Virus record (IMG/VR): IMGVR_UViG_3300046170_000297
Coordinates: 1-60,254 of that record
Length of the DNA: 60,254 nucleotides
Direction: 5' to 3' (one strand)
Source: a virus
Part shown: positions 51,667-60,254 of the stretch, piece by piece
Layout of the letters: the number at the start of each line of letters is the position of its first letter
How positions within the stretch are numbered: position 1 is the stretch's first letter
Program-made: the position numbers and the translations under genes
Notes under the pieces: generated by a model
Database searches by the model: none
What the model was told of the DNA's origin: nothing
What the model saw: the letters and a program-made list of their open reading frames with translations, nothing else

Positions 51667-54624
51667 GTGAACTTAAAGTTAACAAAATCAGTCCAAGGAA
51701 TAGTACCACTGTCACAATGGGGGACAGTGGTGATACCTTTACTATACCATCTGGAGTCGCATTAAATATACAAGGTTCAGTTTCTGGATTTACTTCTACA
51801 GGTATTGATGACAATGCAACATCAGTTTCAATAACTATTGATAGTTCAGAAAATGTTGGAATTAAAAATACAAGTCCAGCGACCGCTTTAGATGTTACAG
51901 GCACAATAACTGGAGATGGATTAACTGTTGCTGGTAATGTTAGTGTAGATGGTGGTACAATCAAACTAGATGGTAATTATCCAACAGGAACATCAAACTT
52001 AGGTTTTGGAGATAATGCTTTATGTTCTATTACATCTGGTGCAAGATTTAATACAGCTATTGGAAATAATGCTTTATGCACACATACTTCAAACGATAAA
52101 AATACTGCTGTAGGAAATCAAGCATTAAGAGATAATACAGGTGGTTGTAATACAGCTGTTGGACATGATTCAATGGTTAATAACGGTGCCGGACAATGTA
52201 ATGTTGCAGTAGGACATGGTTCTTTATCTAATAATACGACAGGAGATTTTAATACTGCAGTAGGATTTAATGCATTAAATTCTAATACGACAGGAGAACC
52301 GAATACAGCAGTAGGTTTTTGTGCTTTAGAAGCTAATACAACAGGAGTTAATAGCACTGCAGTTGGTGCCAATACTTTAATAAATGCCACATCAGCAAAT
52401 AATAATACTGCCATTGGTTCTTGTGCTTTGAATGCTGCTACTACAGCAGCAAACAACACTGCAGTGGGATTTTCAGCACTTGATACTTTAACAACAGGTT
52501 GTGAAAATGTTGCAGTTGGTAGAGATACTATGTTTGCAGGTACAACAGCTTGTAGAAGTGTAGCTGTTGGTTATAGAGCATTAAAAAGTGTTGACAACTG
52601 CTGCTAATAATGTAGGAGTTGGTTATCATGCTTTGTGTACTAACACAACAGGAACTTCAAATGTAGCAGTAGGTAACAATGCTTTAAAAACTCAAACTAC
52701 AGCAGATGGTAATACAGCTATTGGTTCAGATACACTTTGTACAATTACATCTAGTGCTGGTGGAAATACAGCTGTTGGACAAAAAGCATTAGAAGATGAT
52801 ACAACAGGTTATTATAATGTAGCAATAGGTTCATTATCATTATGTCAAAACACAGAGGGTGCTTGTAATGTTGCAATCGGTAGAGAAGCATTAAGAAATA
52901 ATACAACAGCTTCAAATAACACAGCAGTTGGAAAAGATAGTTTAAAGGCTAACACAACAGGTGCAGACAACACAGCAGTAGGTGGAGAAGCTTTAATAGC
53001 AAACACTACAGGAGCAAATAATACTTCAGTTGGTAAAAACTCTATGTTGGGAAATACTGAAGGAGCAAGTAATACTGCTTTAGGAAATAATGCTTTACAA
53101 TGTAACACAACAGCAGATAACAACACAGCAGTAGGTAGATGTGCTTTAAGGTCTAACACAACAGGTGCATCAAATACAGCAGTAGGAGTACAAGCATTAT
53201 TAAGTAATACAACAGCAGACAACAATACAGCTGTTGGTAGAGAATCTCTTTGTGCAAATACTACAGGTGCAGGTAATTCTGCACTAGGTCAATCATCACT
53301 TTTTAAAAACACAACAGGAAATCAAAATACAGCAGTCGGTAGAAGTGCTTTGATTTGTAACACAACAGCTTCTAACAACACCGCAGTAGGTTTTGAATCT
53401 TTAAGAGTTAACACAACAGGTGCAAATAATACTGCAGTTGGAAAAGATTCATTAAAAGAAAATACGACAGCATCAGGAAATACAGGTGTTGGAGAAAGTG
53501 CTTTAGAAGTAACAACAACTGGTTGCTGTAATACAGCAGTAGGAAATGGTGCGTTACAAGCTAACACTACAGGTGATAATAATGTAGCAGTTGGTCAAGC
53601 CGCTTTAGCTTTTGCTACGACAGCAGATAATAACGTAGCAATTGGAAGACAAGCTTTATTTTGTAACGTAACACATGTTTCTAACACTGCTTTAGGTACA
53701 TGTGCATTATTTTGCAATACAGCTCATAATAATACAGCGGTAGGTATAAATGCATCTGCATTAAGTACAACAGCAACTTGTAATGTAATAATGGGAGTTA
53801 GTGCAGGTTCTGCTGTTACAACGGCAAGCTCAAATGTATTTATAGGTCATGAAGCTGGTAGTACTACTACAACAGGTGGTAATAGTGTTGGTATTGGTAG
53901 AAGAGCAAAAACAGGAACTACTGGCGGTTCTAACAATATAATTGGCGGAGATAGCGGAGGATCTATAACTAGTGGTTATTACAATAATGGTATGGGAAAT
54001 TCTCATTTTCCAAGTTTAACCACAGGAACAAATAATATTGCAATAGGTCATGATTCTGGTTCTAAGTTAACAACTGGTTGTGATAATATTATGATGGGTT
54101 ACAAAACATGTACCCTTTATGCATCTTCAGAAAATACTATTCTCATAGGTCATGGAGATGGTATTAATAGCTTTGTCGGTGGCGAGAACAATACTATTAG
54201 AATGGGTAAAAGAACTGCTAACATCAATAATGACTTTAGTTCAAATGCAAACTGGTCTCACTCATCAGATGCTAGATATAAAAAAAATGTACAAGACAAT
54301 ACAATAGGTTTAGATTTTATAAATGATTTAAGAACAGTTACTTATCAATGGAAAGCACAATCAGAATTAGATCCATCATTAGATGAGTATGACAAAGATA
54401 AAACTAAAGCAGATTCTTCTAAAACACAACATGGTTTAATTGCTCAAGAAGTAAAAGCAAGTATGGATAAATTAGGTATTACTGAAGATTTTGCAGGTTG
54501 GAGTAAAGATACATTTCACAAAAATGAAAAACAAAGTATTTCTGAAAGTATGTATGTAATTCCATTAATAAAAGCAATTCAAGAATTAAAAGCAGAAATA
54601 GACGAATTGAAACAAGGTAGGTAA
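51663..54624 (+). CDS. Giant fibre/spike 3: YadA-like repeats plus S74 chaperone, about 987 aa, one indel
   Basis: Anchor ending SVDGGTIKLDGNYPTGTSN, about 35-38 repeats of 17 residues, then less regular GG/TTG loops and a divergent S74 domain: SHSSDARYKKNVQDNTIGLD, TVTYQWKAQSE, TQHGLIAQEVKASMDKLGI and YVIPLIKAIQELKAEIDEL. The frame breaks at about 52590-52603 (KSV|LTTAANNVGVGYHAL). Its S74 domain differs clearly from those of fibres 1 and 2, suggesting a separate origin. Confidence 0.85.
52000..53780 (+). repeat. 51-nt coding repeats of fibre 3
   Basis: Imperfect 51-nt units as in fibres 1 and 2 (consensus AACACAACAGG...GCAGTAGG). They give way to irregular segments after about 53780. Confidence 0.8.
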
Positions 54625-54630
54625 TAGGTT

Positions 54631-55347
54631 ATGGCATTTGGAATAGCAGCATTTGCAGAGACACCTTTTGCGTCACTAGCGTCTACAAACGCTTCTGTTG
54701 CAGTATCGGGTCTACAACTTACCGCTAGTTTGGGTCAAGAAACTACCCAAGCTGATGTTAATGTAAATGTCACGGGTCAATTATTAAATTCAAGTATTAA
54801 TTCAATCACTGTTGATTTAAATACACCTGTAAATGTAACAGGTTCACAAATTACAATAAGTATAGGCGAAGAAAGTTTAATTATAAATTCGACTATAAAT
54901 GTGACGGGATCTCAATTAAATTGGACTATTGGAACTTTTTCAGTTAGTGCAAATGGTAACATAAGTGTAGTTGTAACTGAACATGATATTGTATCTAGTA
55001 TAGGTTCAGTAGTTGCTACTGCAAATGCAGATATAGCTCTTACAGGTCAAAGCCTAACAATGGCTCTTGGTGAAGAAAGTGTTACTGTTGATGCTACTGT
55101 AAGTTTAACTAGTCAAACATTAAGCACTGCTATCAATGACGTAACTGTTGCAGGTAATGCAAACGTAAGTGTTACTGGTATTCAACTTACAGGATCGATA
55201 AATACACCACTAATTGTAGCTTGGGAAAATGTAGATCCAAATGTTACAAATACTTGGACTGAAGTTAATAAAGCAGTTTCTAACACGTGGACTGAGGTAG
55301 ATAAGGAAGTTTCTAACACTTGGGTTGAGGTTGATAAGGCAGCTTAG
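54631..55347 (+). CDS. Repetitive beta-rich tail protein, 238 aa
   Basis: Six to seven repeats of the type V-x-V-TG-x-Q-L-x-x-S-I-G (for example NVNVTGQLLNSSINSITVDL) followed by three copies of (S)NTW(T/V)EVDK-x-(V/A) at the C-terminus. I recall this plan from marine phage fibre clusters. Probably a fibre or tail ornament subunit. Confidence 0.65.
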   Translation: MAFGIAAFAETPFASLASTNASVAVSGLQLTASLGQETTQADVNVNVTGQLLNSSINSITVDLNTPVNVTGSQITISIGEESLIINSTINVTGSQLNWTIGTFSVSANGNISVVVTEHDIVSSIGSVVATANADIALTGQSLTMALGEESVTVDATVSLTSQTLSTAINDVTVAGNANVSVTGIQLTGSINTPLIVAWENVDPNVTNTWTEVNKAVSNTWTEVDKEVSNTWVEVDKAA

Positions 55348-55364
55348 AAAGGTTATAATTACGC

Positions 55365-56282
55365 ATGGCTTCAACATATTCATCAGATCTTAAACTAGAA
55401 CTTATGGCTACTGGCGAAAACGCTGGTACATGGGGAACTAAAACAAACACAAATTTAGAGCTTGTTCAACAAGCAATTGCAGGCTATCAAGAAATAAATG
55501 TAGCATCATCAGACGTTACATTAGATATGAATAATGGTTCTATTTCTAATGCTAGAAATATGGTTCTTAAATTTACAGGAACTTTAGCGGGAACTAGAGT
55601 AGTAACCTTACCAAACTCAATAGAAAAATTTTATGTAGTTATTGATGGCACTACTCATTCAGGAAATACTTTAACTTTCAAAACTGCTTCTGGAACTGGA
55701 TTTACGTGTGTGCAAGGAAAAAGTCATTTTGCATATTCTGATGGTACAAATTTAAATTTAATATCAGGGATACAATTAGCTAATAATACTTTAGATGCTG
55801 TGTTAGATAATGGAAATACTTCTGATGGTACTATTAATGTAAGTAATGTTACAGTAACAGCTGCAACAACTACAAATACTATTGTTGCGAGTAGCACAAT
55901 TGCTGCAGGAGGAACCATTAGTAACAGTTCTGGAGACATTACTTCTAGTGCTGGAAATGTATCTGATCAAAAAGGAGAAATTAGATTAGTTCCATTAAAT
56001 TCTAAAACAACTAGTTACACTTTAATTGCAAGCGATCATGGTAAAGTAATATCTACAACAGGATCTATAACTGTGCCTCCTAGTATATTTTCTGCTGGTC
56101 AATCAATAAGTATATTCAATAATTCAGCATCATCTTTTTCAATAACAAGAGGCTCTGGTGTAACAATGTACTGGGCACAAAATGGAACAAACGCAGATAG
56201 GACTTTAGCTACTAGAGCTGTTGCAACAATTCTTTGTGTAGCTTCTAACACTTTTGTAATTACTGGTGGAACAATAAGTTAG
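55365..56282 (+). CDS. Tail fibre protein with conserved N-terminal docking domain, 305 aa
   Basis: The N-terminus STYSSDLKLELMATGENAGT followed by WGTKTNTNLELVQQAIAGYQ is a common docking domain of marine phage fibres. The rest is Thr/Ser/Asn-rich beta structure ending TFVITGGTIS. Likely adsorption apparatus, supporting the adhesin coded next. Confidence 0.7.
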   Translation: MASTYSSDLKLELMATGENAGTWGTKTNTNLELVQQAIAGYQEINVASSDVTLDMNNGSISNARNMVLKFTGTLAGTRVVTLPNSIEKFYVVIDGTTHSGNTLTFKTASGTGFTCVQGKSHFAYSDGTNLNLISGIQLANNTLDAVLDNGNTSDGTINVSNVTVTAATTTNTIVASSTIAAGGTISNSSGDITSSAGNVSDQKGEIRLVPLNSKTTSYTLIASDHGKVISTTGSITVPPSIFSAGQSISIFNNSASSFSITRGSGVTMYWAQNGTNADRTLATRAVATILCVASNTFVITGGTIS

Positions 56283-56291
56283 GAGGAAATC

Positions 56292-57239
56292 ATGACTCAC
56301 TATACTTTATTAGTTGGTGCTGGTGGTTGGTTTCCCATAGCAGCTTCAGGTGGAACAGAATCTACTCAAAATATTGGTGGAATAGATTATAAAGTTCATA
56401 AATTTACATCAACAGGTACATTAACAATTTCAAATGCGGGTACTCAGGGTCTTATCCAAGTATTTATGTGGGGAGGCGGTGGAGGTATTGGCGGATATTC
56501 TACATCACTTGATCCTGGAAGAAATGGTGGAGATGGTGGTGGAGGAGCTTATGCTGAAAATACATCAATTAGTATAAACGCTGAATCATTAAGTGTTTGT
56601 GTCGGTGGCGGAGGCGGAGTGGGTTCACTTAGTGCTGGCGGAGGCGGAGGAAATGCAGGCTCAGGTGTAACAATAAGTTCAACAAATTATTATTTTGGTG
56701 CAAGAGGGAGTAATGCAGGACCATCAGGAACTTCAGCTGCTGGAGGTGGTGGAGGAGGAGCTTCTGCTTTATTAAGAAGCACAACAGGTTTAATAGTAGC
56801 TGCTGGAGGTGGTGGCGGAGGTGGTGTTGAAAGAGCAGGTTTAGGTTATGCTGCTGGAAACGGTGGAGGTGGCGGAGAAAATGGTACTGCTTCACCTCAA
56901 GGTGCGTCTGGAGGAACTGCAGGTGCATCGGGTACAACAAACGGTTTATTTGACGATGCAGGAGGAGATCAATCAGCTGGCGGTGGCGGTGGCGGTGGTA
57001 CTGCTGGTGGTGGTGCTGGTGGTAATCCAGGTGGAGACAACCGAGGAGGTGGAGGTGCTGGTGGTGGTACTTCTACAGGAACAACTGTCACAAACGGAAG
57101 TGGAAGAACTCCAGGAAACAATACAGGTTACAACGATCAAGACTATGGTAAAGGTGGAGGCGGAGGTTATCCACCATCACAATCAAATGGTAATAGTGGA
57201 CTTATAGTGATAAGATACCCAATAGAGTACCCAGGATAA
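56292..57239 (+). CDS. Polyglycine-rich receptor-binding adhesin, 315 aa
   Basis: After a small N-terminal beta region (DYKVHKFTSTGTLTISNAG) the protein becomes runs of glycine separated by short loops (GGGGGIGG, AAGGGGGGAS, SAGGGGGGGTAGGG), ending in LIVIRYPIEYPG. This is the pattern of the PGII polyglycine sandwich known from the tip adhesin gp38 of S16-type phages. The loops decide receptor specificity. Coding by GGT/GGA runs makes the DNA prone to slippage. Confidence 0.7.
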   Translation: MTHYTLLVGAGGWFPIAASGGTESTQNIGGIDYKVHKFTSTGTLTISNAGTQGLIQVFMWGGGGGIGGYSTSLDPGRNGGDGGGGAYAENTSISINAESLSVCVGGGGGVGSLSAGGGGGNAGSGVTISSTNYYFGARGSNAGPSGTSAAGGGGGGASALLRSTTGLIVAAGGGGGGGVERAGLGYAAGNGGGGGENGTASPQGASGGTAGASGTTNGLFDDAGGDQSAGGGGGGGTAGGGAGGNPGGDNRGGGGAGGGTSTGTTVTNGSGRTPGNNTGYNDQDYGKGGGGGYPPSQSNGNSGLIVIRYPIEYPG

Positions 57240-57242
57240 AAT

Positions 57243-59171
57243 ATGGCTTTAACAAACGTAAATATTAGACCCGGAATAAATAAAGCAGATACCCCATCAG
57301 GAGCAGAAGGACAATGGATTGATGGAGACTTTGTTAGATTTAGATATGGTCAACCAGAAAAAATAGGTGGTTACACTGCCATTGGTCAAGAAACTATAGC
57401 AGGACCAACACGTGCTCAACACACTTGGACAGATTTAGAAGGTAGAAGGTACGCTGCACTTGGCACATCAAAAGCTTTATATATTTATTATGAAGATAAA
57501 TTTTATGATATTACTCCGCTTGCATCAGCAATAACTGGAGCAACGTTAACATCTACACAAAACTCGAATACTGTTACTATTACAAAAGCTAGTCATGGAC
57601 TTGATGTCGGAGAGTTTATAACTTTTACTTCTGTAACGTTACCTGGTGGTGGAGCAACTGGTTATACAACAGCTAATTTTACTGATTTTACTTTCGAGAT
57701 TTTGACAGTACCTACTACAGGCACTTTTACAATTCAAATGAAAACTAACGAAACCGGTACTGGAATGTCAGCGGCTGGAAGTGTAACTATAAACCCTTAT
57801 GAAGAAATAGGTCCAACTATACAAACATATGGTTATGGTTGGGGTACAGGAACTTGGAGCAGATTGACTTGGGGTTCAGCAACTACTTCCTCTACTTTAA
57901 TTCTAGACCCTGGATCATGGTCACTTGATAATTTTGGAGAACAACTTATTGCAACTATTAAAGATGGTAAAACATTTGTGTGGAATCCAGGTGTTTCAAA
58001 TCCATTAGAGCAAAGAGCAACAATAATGACAGGTGCTCCAACAGCAACAAGATTAACAATTACCTCAGATAGAGATAGACACGTAGTTCACTTTGGAACT
58101 GAAACTGCAATTGGAGATAATACAACACAAGATCCAATGTTTATAAGATTTAGTGATCAGGAAAATTATAATGTATACCAACCAACTTCTGTAAACACTG
58201 CTGGAACATTTAGACTGGACACCGGAAACAAAATTGTAGCTGCAGTTTCTGGTAAAGATTATAATTTAATTCTTACTGATCAAGCTGCATACACAATGCA
58301 ATTTGTTGGTCCACCATTTACTTTTTCAATTAGACAAGTTGGTTCTAACTGTGGATGTATTGGGCAGCATGCAACTGTATATGCAGATGGTAAAGTATTT
58401 TGGATGGGCTCTGGAGGAGGCTTTTTTGTTTTTGATGGTACAGTAAAACTACTTCCGTCACTTGTTGAAGACTTTGTATTCACGACTACCGGATCAAATG
58501 AAGGAATAAATTATTCATCTAATGAAATTATATATGCATCACACAACTCTTTATTTAATGAAATAGTTTGGTTTTATCCATCAGGTACACCATCTGGTAA
58601 CCCAGCTGTTCAAAACAATAAGACAGTTGTTTACAATTACGTTGAAAATACTTGGTCTATTATGACACTTTCTAGAAGTTCTTACGCAGATGCAAGTACG
58701 TATGATGTGCCTTATGCAACAGAGTATAATTCTACTGCCACACCAACAATTTCTAATTTAAGTGGAGCGACAAATACTTTTGGTTCAACTACTTACTATG
58801 CTCATGAGGTAGGTAATAATGAAATAGCTTTAGATGGAACAGAAACTGCAATACCTGCATATATACAATCAGGAGATTTTGATCTACCTACAGAGGGGGA
58901 TGGACAATATATTCTGAGACTAAGTAGATTTTTACCCGATTTTAAAAACTTACAAGGTAATGCAGTGGTTACAATTTTTTTAAAAAATTTTCCAGTTGAC
59001 TCTGGGACATCCTCTCAATTAGGTCCTTTTACCATAAACTCTAGTACAGAAAAAATTGATACAAGAGCTAGAGGAAGACTTGCAAATATTAAAATACAAA
59101 ATACTGCAGTAGATGAGACATGGAGATTTGGAACATTTAGAGCAGACGTTAACCCAGATGGAAGAAGATAA
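57243..59171 (+). CDS. P22 gp10-like tail accessory protein, 642 aa
   Basis: It begins NVNIRPGINKADTPSGAEGQ and includes RFRYGQPEKIGGYTAIGQET, TWTDLEGRRYAALGTSKALY, GEQLIATIKDGKTFVWNPG and GCIGQHATVYADGKVFWMG, the propeller-like repeats of the gp10-type packaged-DNA stabilisation protein. It would close the portal/tail tube after packaging and carry the fibres. Length agrees with marine relatives. Coupled to the next gene by TAATG. Confidence 0.75.
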   Translation: MALTNVNIRPGINKADTPSGAEGQWIDGDFVRFRYGQPEKIGGYTAIGQETIAGPTRAQHTWTDLEGRRYAALGTSKALYIYYEDKFYDITPLASAITGATLTSTQNSNTVTITKASHGLDVGEFITFTSVTLPGGGATGYTTANFTDFTFEILTVPTTGTFTIQMKTNETGTGMSAAGSVTINPYEEIGPTIQTYGYGWGTGTWSRLTWGSATTSSTLILDPGSWSLDNFGEQLIATIKDGKTFVWNPGVSNPLEQRATIMTGAPTATRLTITSDRDRHVVHFGTETAIGDNTTQDPMFIRFSDQENYNVYQPTSVNTAGTFRLDTGNKIVAAVSGKDYNLILTDQAAYTMQFVGPPFTFSIRQVGSNCGCIGQHATVYADGKVFWMGSGGGFFVFDGTVKLLPSLVEDFVFTTTGSNEGINYSSNEIIYASHNSLFNEIVWFYPSGTPSGNPAVQNNKTVVYNYVENTWSIMTLSRSSYADASTYDVPYATEYNSTATPTISNLSGATNTFGSTTYYAHEVGNNEIALDGTETAIPAYIQSGDFDLPTEGDGQYILRLSRFLPDFKNLQGNAVVTIFLKNFPVDSGTSSQLGPFTINSSTEKIDTRARGRLANIKIQNTAVDETWRFGTFRADVNPDGRR

Positions 59172-59335
59172 TGGCTAAGATAAACGTATATGTACCAGAA
59201 CCACCACAAGAATATAGTGTAGAAGGATTTAGACAAATAAACCAAGGCTTAGCAACTATTGAAAATCAATTAAATACTTCATATCAACAAGACTTGAAAA
59301 ACGAACAAGATTCGTTTAATTACTTTATGCAATGA
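59171..59335 (+). CDS. Small tail-associated protein, 54 aa
   Basis: It reads MAKINVYVPEPPQEYSVEGF and continues as one helix with NQGLATIENQLNTSYQQDL. Coupled by TAATG to gp10-like gene and by ATGA to the next. Possibly an N-terminal fibre connector. Confidence 0.55.
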   Translation: MAKINVYVPEPPQEYSVEGFRQINQGLATIENQLNTSYQQDLKNEQDSFNYFMQ

Positions 59336-59669
59336 CAATAAGATATAAAAGCGAAACATTTGATTTGACAACTACTAACGTTACACCAGTTCTAACGTGC
59401 CCTAGTGATGCAACTATTATTGTAAAAGAGTATACAAGCAGTACATGATACTGCAAGTAATGTAGATACTCATGCCATAGTTACAAAATCAGGTGGATCA
59501 GCGGTAAAAAATTTCTTATGAAGAATTAAATAAAGCAACTACAAATATGGTTAAAGGATCTTTGAATTTAGAAGCAAGTGATGTTTTATCAATGCAAGCA
59601 GGTGCAGCTAATGAGATTACAGGTATTGTTAGTTATGCTTTAATAGACCGTTCACAGGAAAATGGCTAG
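59332..59669 (+). CDS. Small beta-rich virion protein, about 112 aa, two indels
   Basis: It starts MTIRYKSETFDLTTTNVTPV, LTCPSDATIIVKS, then (after shifts near 59438 and 59510) VHDTASNVDTHAIVTKSGG and ATTNMVKGSLNLEASDVLSM, ending at TAG 59667-59669. A common small structural protein next to the tail genes of related phages. Confidence 0.6.
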
Positions 59670-59799
59670 AAAATTTAAAGACTTTGTTGAAAGAGATAAA
59701 CCTAGGAAGAGACCTAGAAGACATTGTAAGAGCCCTAATAAAAAAAAGAAGTTGCAAAATAATAAAAAATATAATAGACAAGGACGGAGACAAAAATGA
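59662..59799 (+). CDS. Very basic small protein, 45 aa
   Basis: It reads MARKFKDFVERDKPRKRPRR and stays Lys/Arg/Asn-rich to the end. It overlaps both neighbours (8 and 4 bases). Possible DNA-condensing peptide. Function unknown. Confidence 0.5.
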   Translation: MARKFKDFVERDKPRKRPRRHCKSPNKKKKLQNNKKYNRQGRRQK

Positions 59800-59993
59800 G
59801 TGATATAATTAAAATACCAGCAGAAGCAAAAGAAATTGTAAAACATAAAAGGACTGGTAAAGTATATGCTAGTAAAGATGATTTTGATGCTGATGTTGCT
59901 GATCCCAATACTGATACTACTGTGGATGATTTTAGACAAGACCTCGAAATTAAAGTTACTAAAGTTACTATGGGAGCTGCCACCAAAAAATAA
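59796..59993 (+). CDS. Small hypothetical protein, 65 aa
   Basis: It reads MSDIIKIPAEAKEIVKHKRT followed by GKVYASKDDFDADVADPNTD, a pattern I recall near tail genes. Starts with ATGA overlap and ends with TAATG overlap to the glycosyltransferase. Confidence 0.55.
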   Translation: MSDIIKIPAEAKEIVKHKRTGKVYASKDDFDADVADPNTDTTVDDFRQDLEIKVTKVTMGAATKK

Positions 59994-60254
59994 TGCAACC
60001 TCGAGGCGCAACTGAGATACAAATGGAAATGCTGAATAAGCATGTTTCAAAAGATCTCTTAGATCAATTTCAAATATGTACATCCATACCAGGTAAAGTC
60101 CCGCTAGACCCTAATAAGATAAATATACTTTGGCAAAAAAATTCTTGGGATCAACCTAATCTACAAAATTTTTTTAGAAATAAAGACAGGCACAATGAGT
60201 ATGATTGGTATGTTTTTAATAGTCATTGGAACTATGAAAAGTTTAGATACTTTT
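59993..60254 (+). CDS. Glycosyltransferase family 4-like, N-terminal part (continues at base 1)
   Basis: It begins MQPRGATEIQMEMLNKHVSK, then FQICTSIPGKVP, NILWQKNSWDQPNLQNFF and YDWYVFNSHWNYEKFRYF, at which point the window ends. This is the first half of the same GT-B enzyme whose second half opens the window with DIPTERSIVIKNGIDNF. Joining the ends needs one more T in the T run to keep the frame. The PRGATE motif is the acceptor-side glycine loop. Confidence 0.8.
   Translation, partial: MQPRGATEIQMEMLNKHVSKDLLDQFQICTSIPGKVPLDPNKINILWQKNSWDQPNLQNFFRNKDRHNEYDWYVFNSHWNYEKFRYF

Noticed and set aside
1-60254. Prophage/lysogeny genes (integrase, CI-like repressor, att sites) and tRNA genes
   Set aside because: None recognised on either strand. 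No tyrosine or serine recombinase motifs and no cloverleaf-like sequence was found by eye.

Overview
The window looks like a whole (or nearly whole) genome of an uncultured, AT-rich marine podovirus with P22-type packaging and tail genes, most likely infecting a pelagic alphaproteobacterium of the SAR11 kind. That host call rests on base composition and on protein families I recognise from pelagiphage contigs. No integrase, repressor or host gene is visible, so a lytic life style is the simplest reading. The last gene (59993 to the end) is the N-terminal part of a glycosyltransferase whose C-terminal part opens the window (1-672). The molecule therefore probably closes into a circle, or is circularly permuted, with about one T missing from a homopolymer at the join.

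Layout. (1) 1-1527: glycosyltransferase genes, badly broken by indels. (2) 1563-7671: large alanine/glycine-rich probable internal (ejection) proteins, a GNAT-like protein and a small coiled-coil/membrane protein. (3) 7680-16917: DNA metabolism, comprising a PD-(D/E)XK exonuclease, a SNF2-type helicase on the minus strand, a possible ssDNA-binding protein, an archaeo-eukaryotic type primase, a UvrD-like helicase, a DUF3310 protein, DNA polymerase A and a LAGLIDADG-type homing endonuclease. (4) 16914-17752: four small minus-strand genes, two with secretion signals. (5) 17822-21376: small regulators and a C5-cytosine methyltransferase gene whose DNA also carries a second long protein in the +1 frame. 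(6) 21377-22099: a non-coding or small-ORF region with hairpins and CTAGGAAA repeats. (7) 22100-22606: terS. (8) 22620-27331: an accessory island of small unknown genes with its own promoters, terminators, a 33-nt tandem repeat and a shared leader motif, separating terS from terL. (9) 27513-37072: terL, portal, small virion/lysis genes, a GroES-like co-chaperonin, scaffold and major capsid protein. (10) 37228-44799: decoration proteins, basic proteins, the M15 peptidase endolysin and head-tail adaptors. (11) 44799-59993: three giant fibre/spike genes with YadA-like repeats and self-cleaving S74 chaperones, a GT9-like glycosyltransferase, further fibre proteins, a polyglycine adhesin, a P22 gp10-like tail protein and small genes.

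How the parts work together. The exonuclease, helicases, primase and polymerase make a mostly self-sufficient replication and recombination module. TerS/TerL package DNA through the portal into a gpT-like capsid, and adaptor and gp10-like proteins close a short tail. The internal proteins would be ejected, while the fibres and adhesin recognise the host. M15 peptidase plus one or two holin candidates give lysis. Glycosyltransferases and the methyltransferase probably modify surfaces and DNA.

Quality caveat. At least about twenty genes, including terL, portal and the major capsid gene, are interrupted by single-base indels, many at homopolymers. This is best read as long-read or low-coverage sequence error, not gene decay. 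Such genes are given here as one span, with the break stated.
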